In this document: positions 18,206 through 27,364 of the stretch, piece after piece
Layout: every line of letters starts with the position of its first letter
How positions within the stretch are numbered: the first letter of the stretch is position 1
Source of the DNA: Pseudomonas libanensis
GTDB taxonomy: Bacteria; Pseudomonadota; Gammaproteobacteria; Pseudomonadales; Pseudomonadaceae
Length of the DNA: 64,000 nt
Reading direction: 5' to 3'
NCBI RefSeq assembly: GCF_001439685.1
Contig: NZ_JYLH01000002.1
Location: forward strand, 186,001 to 250,000
Notes under the pieces: generated by a model
Databases searched by the model: none
What the model saw: the letters and a program-made list of their open reading frames with translations, nothing else
Told to the model about the DNA's origin: nothing
Position numbers and translations under genes: made by a program

Positions 18206-19540
18206 TTACAACGACTCGTCTTTACCCTCGCGACGGGCAAAACTGCTATCACCCAATGCTGTATAAGGTAACGCCTGGCTACGGCTACGGATGAAGTAGC
18301 GGATCAGTGCGATCATCAGGCCAAGCAGCAGGCCACCGACCAGACTCAATGCGATCACCAGCGGTTTTTTCGGTTTGACCGGCGACAAAGGTTCCTGGGC
18401 ACGGCGGTCGATCGTCACGAGCTTCAGATTGCTCATGTCGATGTTCAAGCCGCGCAACCTGGCGACTTCAGCGCGAAGCGGCTCTACGTCCTGCAGGAAG
18501 ATGTCTTCATTACCCCGCTTGCGCAGCACCTCGACCTCGCGGTTGCTTTCCAGCAGTTGCAACTCCTTGCCGATCTCGGCAATGCGCGGGTTGGTGAAAT
18601 CATCGCTGGTACGCTGTTGCAATGCGGCGCGTTCGGCCTCCAATGCTTCAGTGCCCATGAAATACAGCGGGATCTTCTGATTGTTCACCTCGGTGCGCAT
18701 GACCTGGCCCGAACTGCGCGTGGCGTCGGCCATGGAGGACGGCGTGGTCGGTGTGCGGATACCCATGGACTTGGCAATGCTGATGGCTTCCGCCAGCTCG
18801 GCCAGGCGATTGGTGCGCTCCATCTTCATCTGCAGGCGCAGCGCGCTGAGTTCGTCCTGTAGCTGGGCGCGCTTGAGACGGTCAGCCTCAAGCAGCTTGG
18901 CAATCTTGGACTCCTTGTCGGTATCGTAGTTGGAGCGAGCGGCGTCGATCTTGCCCTTGAGCTCGGTCAAGCGGTTATTGACGATGACCTTGAGATCGGC
19001 ACCGACTTGCTGGCGTTCCGCGGCAATGGCGTAGTCCACAAAACCGTTGAGGATCGCAACGCCATCGACGTCGGCCGGGTATTGCAGCTCCAGGCGGATA
19101 TAGTTGCTCAGCGAATCGGATTTCTTCGGGTCGGGAAGGATCAGATTGACGGAATTGCGGTTGAACTCCTCAAAGCTCTGCTCAAGGCTCTGCCCAGGTT
19201 TCTTGAACGCCTTGAACAACTCTTCATGGTCCTTGAAGAAGCCTAGACGGGCCTCGTAGGAGTCCAGCTGGGCGCCCACCTTCAGCAACGCATCAGCGGG
19301 AGGCAACTTATAAACTTCCGAACGGTTCAAGGCATCCAGTTCGTTGATTGCCGCAGGTCGCAGCACACTGCTGACTTCATACGTCTTGGGCGCCAGGAAG
19401 GCATACCCCGCACCTAATACACCTGCCAAAAGCGTACAACCGATGACGAGCTTTTTTTGCCGCCAAATGGCGTGAAACAGTTCAAACAGATCAATTTCAT
19501 CGGACGCTGCGGAAGGCGGGAGTGGGGAAGTTCGATTCAA
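18206..19540 (-). CDS. wzz: Wzz-family polysaccharide chain-length determinant
   Basis: Inner-membrane co-polymerase that sets the chain length of O-antigen or a similar polysaccharide. The 444-residue protein has the classic layout: cytoplasmic N-terminus (EIDLFELFHAIWRQKK), TM1 about 33-52, a long periplasmic coiled-coil-rich domain, and TM2 with the Pro-rich entry PLSPVKPKKPLVIALSLVGG near residue 390. No wzx, wzy or glycosyltransferase genes are nearby, so it is an orphan locus as often found in Pseudomonas. The upstream 340 bases contain no gene I can support. Confidence 0.9.
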   Translation of the reverse strand: MNRTSPLPPSAASDEIDLFELFHAIWRQKKLVIGCTLLAGVLGAGYAFLAPKTYEVSSVLRPAAINELDALNRSEVYKLPPADALLKVGAQLDSYEARLGFFKDHEELFKAFKKPGQSLEQSFEEFNRNSVNLILPDPKKSDSLSNYIRLELQYPADVDGVAILNGFVDYAIAAERQQVGADLKVIVNNRLTELKGKIDAARSNYDTDKESKIAKLLEADRLKRAQLQDELSALRLQMKMERTNRLAELAEAISIAKSMGIRTPTTPSSMADATRSSGQVMRTEVNNQKIPLYFMGTEALEAERAALQQRTSDDFTNPRIAEIGKELQLLESNREVEVLRKRGNEDIFLQDVEPLRAEVARLRGLNIDMSNLKLVTIDRRAQEPLSPVKPKKPLVIALSLVGGLLLGLMIALIRYFIRSRSQALPYTALGDSSFARREGKDESL

Positions 19541-19880
19541 AATAAGAACACCTTAAGATAATACTAAAAGGCCATCATTCTCAGAAGTCCGAATGACTTC
19601 AAAAATCAGGGACAACGCCCTGGCTACGGCAGACCAATGGCGATCTGACCACTTAGTCTGCTGAAATATCCCACAGCTTGGGGGATTATTTCGGTTTTAT
19701 GTCGATGAGTAGTCCAAATGAAACAGCCATGTCGGACCAGCCTCGATACCATCGTAGTCAATACAACATGAAAATGCTGTCAAACACCTGTCTTATAAAG
19801 AAAAAAATCAGCGTCCCCCGCTTTGTGGCCTCACTCTCGGTACAATTGAATACTTCTTGGTTCAGCAATAAGGAATTTGC
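19541..19880. other. Gene-free divergent region between wzz and a lipocalin-like gene
   Basis: A 340-base, AT-richer stretch. It must hold the promoters of wzz and the plus-strand gene at 19881. I see no convincing operator, RNA or conserved ORF; a 119-codon open frame here overlaps the downstream gene in another frame and has no family features. Confidence 0.5.
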
Positions 19881-20267
19881 ATGTCACCTCTGTCAACCGC
19901 TGACTTTCACGCTCTTCAAGGTGCCTGGGAACAAACGGCCCTCGAAGACGGTGGCGTACTCAACCCCGACGACGCTCACAGTGCGCCGGGTGCTATCACG
20001 ACAATCAATGGAGATCACTTCGAAGTCGTTACGGTAACCGGCGATATATTGCTGGCTGGCCGGTTTGTGCTGGACGCCGGCACCGCGCCCAAGAGCATCA
20101 CTTGGATTGACGCCATCGGCGATGATGCAGGCAAGCGGTTACCCGCCAGTTATCGGCTCGACGGCGACGATTTTGTATTTATTGCAGCGGACGAAGGCAT
20201 GCCCAGGCCAACGGTATTCAGCACCGGCCCTGGGCAAACCATGCGCACCTTCGTGCGGCGGCGGTGA
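19881..20267 (+). CDS. Small TIGR03067-like (lipocalin-type) protein
   Basis: A cytosolic 128-residue protein without a signal peptide. It starts with DFHALQGAWEQTALEDGG, like the LQGTWxxxSxExDG opening of the TIGR03067 family, continues with alternating strands (FEVVTVTGDILLAGRFVLD, PKSITWIDA), and ends with an FVRR tail. This suggests a small beta-barrel. Function is unknown. AAGGA sits 8 bases before the ATG. It is single-gene, closed by a terminator about 90 bases downstream. Confidence 0.6.
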   Translation: MSPLSTADFHALQGAWEQTALEDGGVLNPDDAHSAPGAITTINGDHFEVVTVTGDILLAGRFVLDAGTAPKSITWIDAIGDDAGKRLPASYRLDGDDFVFIAADEGMPRPTVFSTGPGQTMRTFVRRR

Positions 20268-20360
20268 TCGACGCGTTTATCCGATTCGATCACGGTATTT
20301 TCACGAGACCTTCACTTTCCGGCGGATAGAGTCGGGCCTACCTACTCCAGTGAATCCCTT

Positions 20361-20389
20361 GGCCCGCCTCTCCTCGCGGGCTTTTTTTT
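20361..20389 (+). terminator. Rho-independent terminator
   Basis: GCCCGC and GCGGGC stem with an 8-base loop followed by eight T. It lies between the lipocalin-like gene and the convergent methyltransferase. Confidence 0.8.
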
Positions 20390-20406
20390 GCGTGAGCCAA
20401 ACGCTG

Positions 20407-21219
20407 TCATTCGACCCGCTTGGTCGCCACAAGGGTAAAGCACAGGGGCAATTGCGCTGCCTGATGCTCGTATTGATCGTAGAGTTCTTCCCGATTGGAG
20501 TGCGGGTATTCCTGCAAATGATTAATCTGCATGTGCGCAGCGATTGCCCCGCTGACCACGTTGCCCAGGGTGTGCACATACCAATAGGATGTCGGCCCGG
20601 CCAGTTCGCCCTGCCCTTCATAGACAATGGATTCCTGCAGCACAAAAGGCTCGCGCTGGAAGTAAGAGCTGGCAGGCAGCAACGGGTTGGCCGCCCGCGG
20701 GTCGAACACCTCAAGGAAGGGATGGGTTTCGTACATCACCAGCGTGCCGCCAGGCCTCAGCACACGGGCGACATGCTGCATGAACAACGCCACATCCGGC
20801 ATCCAGCCCAGTACACCAATGGTCACCAGGGCCATATCGAATTGCGCGTGCAAGCGCTCCGGCAAAGCGTGGATGTCACTCTCTATGAACTCAGGGCTAT
20901 GGGGCGAGACTGCAGCCAGTTCCCGCGCCTGCCCAAGAAACGCCCGGGATTGGTCGATCCCCACCACCGAACGCGCGCCCAGGCTATACAACGACAGGCT
21001 TTCGCGCCCGTTGTTACAGCCCAGTTGCACCACATCCTTGCCCGCCACACCGACCTCTTGCAGCACCGCGGTAATGGTGGGATCAAGGCAGGAAAAATCA
21101 GGCTTGGCGACCCGGCCCAGCAGGGCCGACCAGGTCGCGGTGTCTTTGTGCAGCCGGGCCGACTCATCCCAGGCCTTCTTGTTGCTGGCAATCGCCTCTT
21201 GCGCTGAGGGCATGTCCAT
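20407..21219 (-). CDS. Class I SAM-dependent methyltransferase
   Basis: A 270-residue cytosolic methyltransferase. The Rossmann core shows motif I as VVQLGCNNGRESLSL (residues about 62-78), an acidic ribose-binding residue in VVGIDQS, and the methyltransf_25/SmtA-like RVLRPGGTLVMYETHP region. The C-terminal SYWYVHTLGNVVSGAI region is typical of small-molecule methyltransferases. The substrate cannot be inferred. It is isolated: convergent with the gene to the left, divergent from MFS gene debris to the right. Confidence 0.8.
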   Translation of the reverse strand: MDMPSAQEAIASNKKAWDESARLHKDTATWSALLGRVAKPDFSCLDPTITAVLQEVGVAGKDVVQLGCNNGRESLSLYSLGARSVVGIDQSRAFLGQARELAAVSPHSPEFIESDIHALPERLHAQFDMALVTIGVLGWMPDVALFMQHVARVLRPGGTLVMYETHPFLEVFDPRAANPLLPASSYFQREPFVLQESIVYEGQGELAGPTSYWYVHTLGNVVSGAIAAHMQINHLQEYPHSNREELYDQYEHQAAQLPLCFTLVATKRVE

Positions 21220-21276
21220 TGCTTCTCCAGAAAGTCAGTACAGCGGGCTTGGGAAAATAAGCCAAATACCTGCCGG

Positions 21277-21681
21277 ATGAAACCCTCGGCATCGGGGCGC
21301 AAGCCACTGTTGCTGGCTGGCTTCCTGATCCTGCCGCTGCGCGGCGTGCTCTATACCCTGTCCAGCGACCCCTATTGGCTGGTAGCAGTGCAAATGCTCG
21401 ATGGCATCGGCGCCGGTATTTTCGGCGCCCTGTTCCCTGTCATCGTCAAGGACCTGACCCAAGGCACCGGGCGCTTCAACGTCAGCCTGGGCGCGGCGCT
21501 GAGCGACAGCCTGGCCGGTTTCGTGGTGCAGCAGGCTGGCTACAACGCGGCTTTCCTGACGCTGGCCGGCGTGGCAGGTATTGCGTTGTTGCTGTTATGG
21601 CTGGCCATGCCGGAAACGTTGGTAAAACCATCCACTGGCGCAACCCAGGCCCGCTCTGCAACGGCATGCCAAACGCTATAG
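21277..21681 (+). pseudogene. MFS transporter remnant (C-terminal part only)
   Basis: The translation GRKPLLLAGFLILPLRG...DGIGAGIFGALFPVIVKDLTQGTGRFNVSLG is the C-terminal third of a 12-TM major facilitator. The N-terminal eight or so segments are absent, and the frame opens abruptly next to the methyltransferase start. NVSLGAALSDSLAGF looks shortened: intact relatives have roughly ten more residues between NVSLG and GAAL, so an in-frame internal deletion is likely. I treat it as a decayed gene. A second, more decayed copy of the same 3' end lies at 22931-23032. Confidence 0.75.
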
Positions 21682-21754
21682 TGGACAGGGAGGTTACGAG
21701 CCCCGAATTTTTACCGTCTCTTGAGATAGAAATACTCAGCGCTTTATCAACACA

Positions 21755-22201
21755 CTAGAAACCTGGAGGAATGTAACCTGGTACATAAGGGACGTTGGTG
21801 CATTTACCATGCAAGATGCGTCCATCCTCAATCCTGAAAAGCACTATTTTTTTTGCTTTGTTAACTGTTGCTTCAAGTTTGCAGTCAGAGCTGTGCCCAA
21901 CGCGCTCATAATGTTCGGTATAGACCATTCCGTTACCGGTATGAGTCATTGAAGTTCCTGCCGCCTCAGTGGTCGTCCAATTGGACGACTTATACCAAGT
22001 CATGACAACCAGCACCTCACCGCTTGAACCTGTTTGCTTCTTCATGCGATCAGGCCTGCCAAATAAATTAATGGCTTCTTGCGCGTCCCGTCCTTCCCAT
22101 CGGCTTTGAGCAATCGAAGAGCAACCACTGGCGACCCACCCAATACACACCACCAGCATCAACATGGGTAGCTTCGAATATTTCTTCATCCCTAGTGCCA
22201 T
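21755..22201 (-). CDS. Small lipoprotein of unknown function
   Basis: A 148-residue protein with a type II signal peptide; the lipobox is VASGC (Cys near residue 27). The mature part contains a short SmpA/BamE-like opening (QEAINLFGRPDRMKKQ), then a beta-rich segment with two further Cys (SSDCKLEA, HGKCTNVP) that could pair. Start: GGAGAG lies about 10 bases before ATG 22201; an internal ATG four codons later is less well placed. It is 6 bases downstream of the next gene, so the two form an operon. Base composition is visibly lower in GC than the surroundings. Confidence 0.7.
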   Translation of the reverse strand: MALGMKKYSKLPMLMLVVCIGWVASGCSSIAQSRWEGRDAQEAINLFGRPDRMKKQTGSSGEVLVVMTWYKSSNWTTTEAAGTSMTHTGNGMVYTEHYERVGHSSDCKLEATVNKAKKIVLFRIEDGRILHGKCTNVPYVPGYIPPGF

Positions 22202-22207
22202 TTCTGT

Positions 22208-22783
22208 CTACTCTCCATTGCCTAACATCTCATCCAGTTCTTCCATTACGCTCTTCGGCGGCGCCTGGATTTCAGTAATACTCTTCAGCGCCTGCGCACG
22301 ACGTGCATTGCCCAAGGCGATCATCCCGTTGACTTTTCGATTGGCAGGCTGACAAACAAAGGCAAAGCTCTTCAGGAGCCACATATCTTTCCCGCTATCC
22401 ACCAGGTCCATCATGTTTTGCCATTGACCAGACACTTTCAATTCGTGGCGCTTGTTGCCCTGACGTTCGACAGATGTTCCATTAAGAAAGCGGACTCGAT
22501 GTTTTGCGCACTGAACCTCAATAGTTACATCGTCGCTGAGAGGTTTACTTTTCTCAGCATAGACTTTAGTCACCTCAACTAGTTGGGCGCCGTTTGTTTT
22601 TTTCGACGCCACCACCGTGGTGCCGTCCGCTATATACATTATATTTTTAGGCCCGGCATCGTCACTGTGAACAACCCACCAGTCACCGACCGCCTCCGAC
22701 TCATTGGCGAACACCAAAGTAGACACCGGCAACAACAGGGCCAATAGAAGAAGACGATTATTGATTGCGAATATAAAAGACAT
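22208..22783 (-). CDS. Exported protein resembling surface-adhesin protein E
   Basis: A 191-residue protein with a signal peptide ending about residue 26 (STLVFA). The mature part (GDWWVVHSDDAGPKNIMYIADGTT..., VEVQCAKHRVRF-like IEVQCAKHRVRF) follows the pattern of the small periplasmic/surface 'adhesin protein E' group, with two Cys far apart that may pair. The C-terminal helix ends EELDEMLGNGE. It is the first gene of a two-gene operon with the lipoprotein. The pair has lower GC than neighbours and is flanked by duplicated MFS debris, which points to acquisition. Confidence 0.6.
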   Translation of the reverse strand: MSFIFAINNRLLLLALLLPVSTLVFANESEAVGDWWVVHSDDAGPKNIMYIADGTTVVASKKTNGAQLVEVTKVYAEKSKPLSDDVTIEVQCAKHRVRFLNGTSVERQGNKRHELKVSGQWQNMMDLVDSGKDMWLLKSFAFVCQPANRKVNGMIALGNARRAQALKSITEIQAPPKSVMEELDEMLGNGE

Positions 22784-22930
22784 CTGCGGCTCAACTCCTT
22801 GGCCTTTTAGGACGTACTGCGTTCAAAACATAGCAACTCGACCGGAAAAACGATGTAGCACACATGGACTAGTAGCCATTTAACATCAATCCATTCGTGG
22901 TAATTGCCATGGGCGCCGACACCGAGTCTT

Positions 22931-23032
22931 GTGGTGAACCAGGCCGGCCACAACGCCGCCTTCCTGATGCCGCTCGGCGTGGCGTTGCAGCTGTCAGGGC
23001 CGGCTACTGCGCAGGCAACGGTAAAACCATCC
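22931..23032 (+). pseudogene. Second decayed copy of the MFS gene 3' end
   Basis: The frame reads VVNQAGHNAAFLMPLGVA and further on TVKPS, matching VVQQAGYNAAFLTLAGVA...LVKPS of the remnant at 21523-21633 base by base over most of its length. Both copies finish with GGTAAAACCATCC. The middle has lost about 9 bases and drifts in sequence. No start or upstream domain exists. The rest of the 418-base gap between 22783 and the ybiT start holds nothing else I recognise. Confidence 0.65.
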
Positions 23033-23201
23033 TTCGTTCGCCATACACCTGTTGCCTGACATATGCGACAATGCGCGCCAAATTCCAACACACATCCCAA
23101 ATTTTTCGCTCAGCGACCGGGTTTCGCGCCTTGATGTCGCTGTTGACGCATGCCTGAAGGCACCTGCCGTCACGCTCGCAACCCATTGATAGGTAAAGTA
23201 A

Positions 23202-24788
23202 TTGATCTCCACAGCTAACATCACCATGCAGTTCGGCGCCAAGCCGCTCTTCGAGAACGTCTCGGTCAAGTTCGGCGCCGGCAACCGTTATGGCTTGATT
23301 GGTGCCAACGGTTGCGGCAAGTCGACCTTCATGAAAATCCTCGGCGGCGACCTTGACCCGTCCGGCGGCCAGGTCATGCTGGAGCCGAATGTGCGCCTGG
23401 GCAAACTGCGCCAGGACCAGTTCGCCTATGAAGAATTCACCGTGCTCGACACCGTAATCATGGGCCACGAGGAGCTGTGGAAGGTCAAGGCCGAGCGCGA
23501 CCGTATCTACTCGCTGCCGGAAATGAGCGAAGACGACGGCATGGCCGTGGCCGAGCTGGAAACCGAGTTCGCCGAAATGGACGGCTACACCGCCGAATCC
23601 CGCGCCGGCGAGCTGTTGCTGGGCCTGGGCATTCCCCTGGAACAGCACTTCGGCCCGATGAGCGAAGTGTCTCCTGGCTGGAAACTGCGCGTATTGCTGG
23701 CCCAGGCGCTGTTCTCCGACCCGGAAGTGCTGTTGCTCGACGAACCGACCAACCACCTGGACATCAACACCATCCGCTGGCTGGAGAACATCCTGACCCA
23801 GCGCTCCAGCCTGATGATCATCATCTCTCACGACCGTCACTTCCTGAACAGCGTGTGCACCCACATGGCTGACCTGGACTACGGCGAGCTGCGCCTGTTC
23901 CCGGGCAACTACGACGAGTACATGACCGTGGCGACCCAGTCCCGCGAGCAACTGCTGTCGGACAACGCCAAGAAGAAAGCGCAGATCTCCGAACTGCAAT
24001 CCTTCGTCAGCCGCTTCTCGGCCAACGCCTCGAAAGCCAAGCAGGCCACATCCCGTGCCAAGGCGATCGACAAGATCCAACTGGCCGAGGTCAAGCCTTC
24101 GAGCCGTGTGAGCCCGTTCATTCGTTTCGAGCAGAATAAAAAGCTGCACCGCCAGGCGGTCATGGTCGAAAAGATGGCCAAAGGCTTCGACGGCAAGCCG
24201 CTGTTCAAGGACTTCAGCTTCCAGGTTGAAGCAGGCGAGCGCGTGGCAATCATCGGCCCGAACGGCATCGGCAAGACCACCTTGCTGCGCACCCTGGTCA
24301 ACGAACTGACCCCGGATGCCGGCAGCATCAAGTGGACCGACGCCGCAGAACTGGGTTACTACGCCCAGGATCACGCGAGTGACTTCGAAAACGACATGAG
24401 CCTGTTCGACTGGATGGGCCAGTGGACCCAGGGCGAGCAAGTGATCCGCGGCACCCTGGGGCGCATGTTGTTCTCCAACGACGAGATCCTCAAGTCGGTC
24501 AAGGTGATCTCCGGTGGCGAGCAAGGCCGCATGCTGTTCGGCAAGCTGATCCTGCAAAAGCCAAACGTGCTGATCATGGACGAACCGACCAACCACTTGG
24601 ACATGGAATCCATCGAGGCGCTGAACCTGGCGCTGGAGAACTACCCGGGCACGCTGATCTTCGTCAGCCACGACCGTGAGTTCGTATCGTCCCTGGCCAC
24701 CCGCATCATCGAGTTGAGCCCGAGCGGCGTGATCGACTTCAGCGGCACCTATGACGACTACCTGCGTAGCCAGGGCGTGGTGTTCTAA
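23202..24788 (+). CDS. ybiT: ABC-F family ATPase YbiT
   Basis: Soluble ribosome-associated ABC-F protein with two ATPase cassettes and no membrane domain. Cassette 1 has Walker [10 protein letters not shown] (about residue 34) and the DEPTNHLD Walker B; cassette 2 has GPNGIGKTT (about residue 350), signature SGGEQGR and a second DEPTNHLD. Between them is the charged linker [29 protein letters not shown]. Sequence and length (528) match E. coli YbiT closely. Translation starts at TTG with AGGTAAAG upstream, which gives the E. coli N-terminus; the first in-frame ATG would cut into the first strand. Confidence 0.93.
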   Translation: MISTANITMQFGAKPLFENVSVKFGAGNRYGLIGANGCGKSTFMKILGGDLDPSGGQVMLEPNVRLGKLRQDQFAYEEFTVLDTVIMGHEELWKVKAERDRIYSLPEMSEDDGMAVAELETEFAEMDGYTAESRAGELLLGLGIPLEQHFGPMSEVSPGWKLRVLLAQALFSDPEVLLLDEPTNHLDINTIRWLENILTQRSSLMIIISHDRHFLNSVCTHMADLDYGELRLFPGNYDEYMTVATQSREQLLSDNAKKKAQISELQSFVSRFSANASKAKQATSRAKAIDKIQLAEVKPSSRVSPFIRFEQNKKLHRQAVMVEKMAKGFDGKPLFKDFSFQVEAGERVAIIGPNGIGKTTLLRTLVNELTPDAGSIKWTDAAELGYYAQDHASDFENDMSLFDWMGQWTQGEQVIRGTLGRMLFSNDEILKSVKVISGGEQGRMLFGKLILQKPNVLIMDEPTNHLDMESIEALNLALENYPGTLIFVSHDREFVSSLATRIIELSPSGVIDFSGTYDDYLRSQGVVF

Positions 24789-24822
24789 GAACAGCGCTTG
24801 GCTGCAAGAAAAAAGCAGGTCC

Positions 24823-24918
24823 AAATGTGGGAGGGGGCTTACCCCCGATAGCGGAGTGTCAGTCAAAAGATGTATGGACTGAAACATTGCTATCGGGAGC
24901 AAGCCCCCTCCCACATTT
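24823..24918. repeat. REPIN: two REP units in inverted orientation
   Basis: AAATGTGGGAGGGGGCTTAC... and its near-complement ...AAGCCCCCTCCCACATTT face each other, with arms of about 30 bp (including CCCGATAGC/GCTATCGGG) around a 36-base centre. It fills the ybiT to MFS intergenic space. Confidence 0.9.
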
Positions 24919-24969
24919 GATAGCGGGTTATGCCATCATGGCCGCACCGCCCGCCAGCGAACGAGTGCC

Positions 24970-26142
24970 ATGCCTGCCGCCCCCTCCTCCCTGTCGATCA
25001 CCCTGCAGATCGTCTCCATCGTCTTCTATACCTTCATTGCCTTTATCTGCATCGGCCTGCCGATTGCGGTGATTCCAGGCTATGTGCATGAACAACTGGG
25101 TTTCAGCGCGGTAGTGGCCGGTATCGCCATTGGCTCGCAATACCTGGCCACGCTGCTCAGCCGCCCGATGGCCGGGCGGATGTCGGATAACGTCGGCACC
25201 AAGCGGGCGATTGTGCTGGGTTTGGCCGGCATCCTGATCAGCGGTGTGCTGACCTTTATCGCCACCCTGCTGCAAAGCCTGCCGAGCTTGAGCCTGGGGG
25301 TTCTGATCGTCGGCCGTTTGTTGTTGGGCGTGGCCCAGGGCCTGATCGGCGTGGGCACCATCAGTTGGTGCATGGGCGCGGTAGGCGTCGAACATACCGC
25401 GCGTTCGATTTCCTGGAATGGCATCGCCTCCTACGGCGCCATTGCCATTGGTGCGCCATTAGGCGTGGTGATGGTCGCGGAATATGGCTACATCAGCCTC
25501 GGTATTGCGCTGTCAGTGTTGGCCGCGTTGGGCCTGATGCTGATCCGCAATAAGCCTTCAGTGCCGGTGGTGCGCGGTGAGCGGCTGCCGTTCTGGGCGG
25601 TGTTCGGGCGAATCGCACCGTTCGGCACCAGCCTGTGCCTGGCCTCGATTGGCTACGGCACGCTGACAACCTTCATCACCCTGTATTACCTCAATCGGGG
25701 CTGGACCGGTGCGGCGTACTGCCTGACGGTATTTGGCGTGTGTTTTATCCTGTCGCGCCTGGTGTTTATCTCCGCCATCAGCCGCTTTGGCGGGTTCACC
25801 GCCGCCATCGGCTGCATGCTCATCGAAACCCTGGGCCTGACGCTGTTGTGGCTGGCGCCGTCTACCGGCGTGGCCTTGATCGGCGCCGGGTTGACCGGCT
25901 TTGGTTTGTCGCTGGTTTACCCGGCGCTCGGCGTGGAAGCTATCAAGCAAGTGCCGGACAGCAGCCGCGGTGCGGGGCTGAGTGCCTATGCGGTGTTTTT
26001 CGACCTGGCCCTGGCGATTGCCGGGCCGTTGATGGGCGCCGTGGCGCTGAACCTCGGTTACGGCTGGATCTTTTTCTGCGCGGCCTTGCTGTCGGTCAGT
26101 GCCCTCGCCCTCACCGTACTGCTCAGGCGCCGCGCCTACTGA
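24970..26142 (+). CDS. MFS transporter, YhhS/YfcJ-like
   Basis: Twelve-segment inner-membrane transporter of 390 residues. The loop 2-3 motif appears as GRMSDNVGTKRAIVLG, and TM4-5 has RLLLGVAQGLIGVGTISW, a pattern shared with E. coli YhhS/YfcJ arabinose/drug-like exporters. The substrate is unknown. The ribosome site is weak. It follows the REPIN and ends by overlapping the convergent hydrolase stop by 7 bases. Confidence 0.85.
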   Translation: MPAAPSSLSITLQIVSIVFYTFIAFICIGLPIAVIPGYVHEQLGFSAVVAGIAIGSQYLATLLSRPMAGRMSDNVGTKRAIVLGLAGILISGVLTFIATLLQSLPSLSLGVLIVGRLLLGVAQGLIGVGTISWCMGAVGVEHTARSISWNGIASYGAIAIGAPLGVVMVAEYGYISLGIALSVLAALGLMLIRNKPSVPVVRGERLPFWAVFGRIAPFGTSLCLASIGYGTLTTFITLYYLNRGWTGAAYCLTVFGVCFILSRLVFISAISRFGGFTAAIGCMLIETLGLTLLWLAPSTGVALIGAGLTGFGLSLVYPALGVEAIKQVPDSSRGAGLSAYAVFFDLALAIAGPLMGAVALNLGYGWIFFCAALLSVSALALTVLLRRRAY

Positions 26143-27173
26143 TCAGCGGTCTGCAAGCCGGCGCGGGTCACCTCGCCAAGGGTATGGCTGAAAAAGCGCC
26201 CGGCTTCGGAGACCATGTCGCGGTGAATACCTTCGCGGTCGACGCCATCGGCATCGGTGCAGATCGCCGGCATCGTCGCCAGTTGATTACTGTCACACGG
26301 CGCCATGAACACAAAGTGCCCTGCCCCGGCCAACAGCTTGAAGTCCGGTGGCTCTGGTAGTTTGCGCGCCAGGGCGGCGGCGTTTTTGTCCACCGCCACC
26401 AACTGGTCGCCATCGCCACTGTAGAGCAGCACTGGCACATGCACGTCCGCCAGGGTATGGCGACCGAACATCAGGCTCAGCGGCGCCATCAGCATCAGGG
26501 CATGGATGCGTGGGTCGGCCTGGGGCCGCAAGTCATCGCGGTCGACCACCAGCTCGCCGTTGGTGGTGCAGGCATCCCGGTCCTGGGGGCGTTGCTGGCA
26601 GTAGCGGCGCAGGCGCTCGAAATCAGGCTTGGCGCCCGCCAGGATCAGCGCCGTTTCGCCACCGGCTGAATAGCCGATGACGCCGATCTGGTCGATATCG
26701 ACGAAAGGCGACAGCATCGGGTCGGCCAGCGCGGCGGTAATGGCCTGGGAAATCTGGATCGGCCGGCCATACAGGTTGCTCACGGTGCCCAGGCGGCTGT
26801 GATCCTTGTAATTGTCGCCAGGGTGCAGCACAGCCACCACCACAAACCCCTTGCGTGCCAAGGACGTGGCCAGGTCGTGCAAAGCCAAAGGCGTCCCGGT
26901 ATTGCCATGGGACAGCATCAGCATCGGGAAACGGCCGATGGCGACCTTGGAGTCTTCGCTGGCCGCGACCTGATAGGCGCCCAGCGGCGTGGTGCGTTCG
27001 GTATCGGTGGAAGGGTAAAACGCGATGGCCTTCATCGGCTGCGAATCCAGCGGGTCGAGCAGACTCATGCGATGAAACCCCACACTCCAATGGGGGTGCG
27101 GTGCCGGCGCGGCGTGCACTGAAACCAGGCTGCCAAAAAGGGAAAGAACCAAAACAGCACAAAGACGCATCAT
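26136..27173 (-). CDS. Secreted alpha/beta hydrolase (dienelactone hydrolase-like)
   Basis: Periplasmic hydrolase with signal peptide MMRLCAVLVLSLFGSLVSVHA. The nucleophile elbow is GYSAGG and the likely catalytic His is in GAGHFVF; an Asp lies in SGDGDQLVAV. PMLMLSHGNTGTP forms the oxyanion region. This pattern is that of the 'predicted dienelactone hydrolase' COG4188 group. I chose the ATG at 27173, because the longer frame would put 29 residues in front of the signal. The length becomes 345. The true substrate, an ester, is unknown. Confidence 0.8.
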   Translation of the reverse strand: MMRLCAVLVLSLFGSLVSVHAAPAPHPHWSVGFHRMSLLDPLDSQPMKAIAFYPSTDTERTTPLGAYQVAASEDSKVAIGRFPMLMLSHGNTGTPLALHDLATSLARKGFVVVAVLHPGDNYKDHSRLGTVSNLYGRPIQISQAITAALADPMLSPFVDIDQIGVIGYSAGGETALILAGAKPDFERLRRYCQQRPQDRDACTTNGELVVDRDDLRPQADPRIHALMLMAPLSLMFGRHTLADVHVPVLLYSGDGDQLVAVDKNAAALARKLPEPPDFKLLAGAGHFVFMAPCDSNQLATMPAICTDADGVDREGIHRDMVSEAGRFFSHTLGEVTRAGLQTADQ

Positions 27174-27318
27174 GGGGATGTCCACCTTTGCTGCACAAGA
27201 ACCGGCCTGTCGAATAAAAAGTCCAGGGTATCGAATGGATGTGTGCATAACCTGGGCCACAACGAAAAAACTCCGTACTCCGCTCGCGCTCAGGCGATCA
27301 GAATACAGAGTTTAGGCG

Positions 27319-27341
27319 CTCGGTTTCAGAATGAAACCGAG
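27319..27341. other. Perfect 10-bp inverted repeat between azoR and the hydrolase
   Basis: CTCGGTTTCA and TGAAACCGAG are separated by GAA. It lies 24 bases beyond the azoR stop. Neither side has a T-run, so it is at best an atypical terminator or mRNA 3'-end stabiliser. Confidence 0.55.
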
Positions 27342-27364
27342 GACACGGCAAATTTACATAAGCC

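Noticed and set aside
19678..20037. A 119-codon plus-strand frame before and across the lipocalin-like gene
   Set aside because: It overlaps the better-supported gene at 19881 in a different frame, lacks a ribosome site and has no family features.
23004..24914. A 636-codon minus-strand frame opposite ybiT
   Set aside because: The plus strand encodes a clear YbiT orthologue; the antisense product has no recognisable motif and runs into REP sequence.
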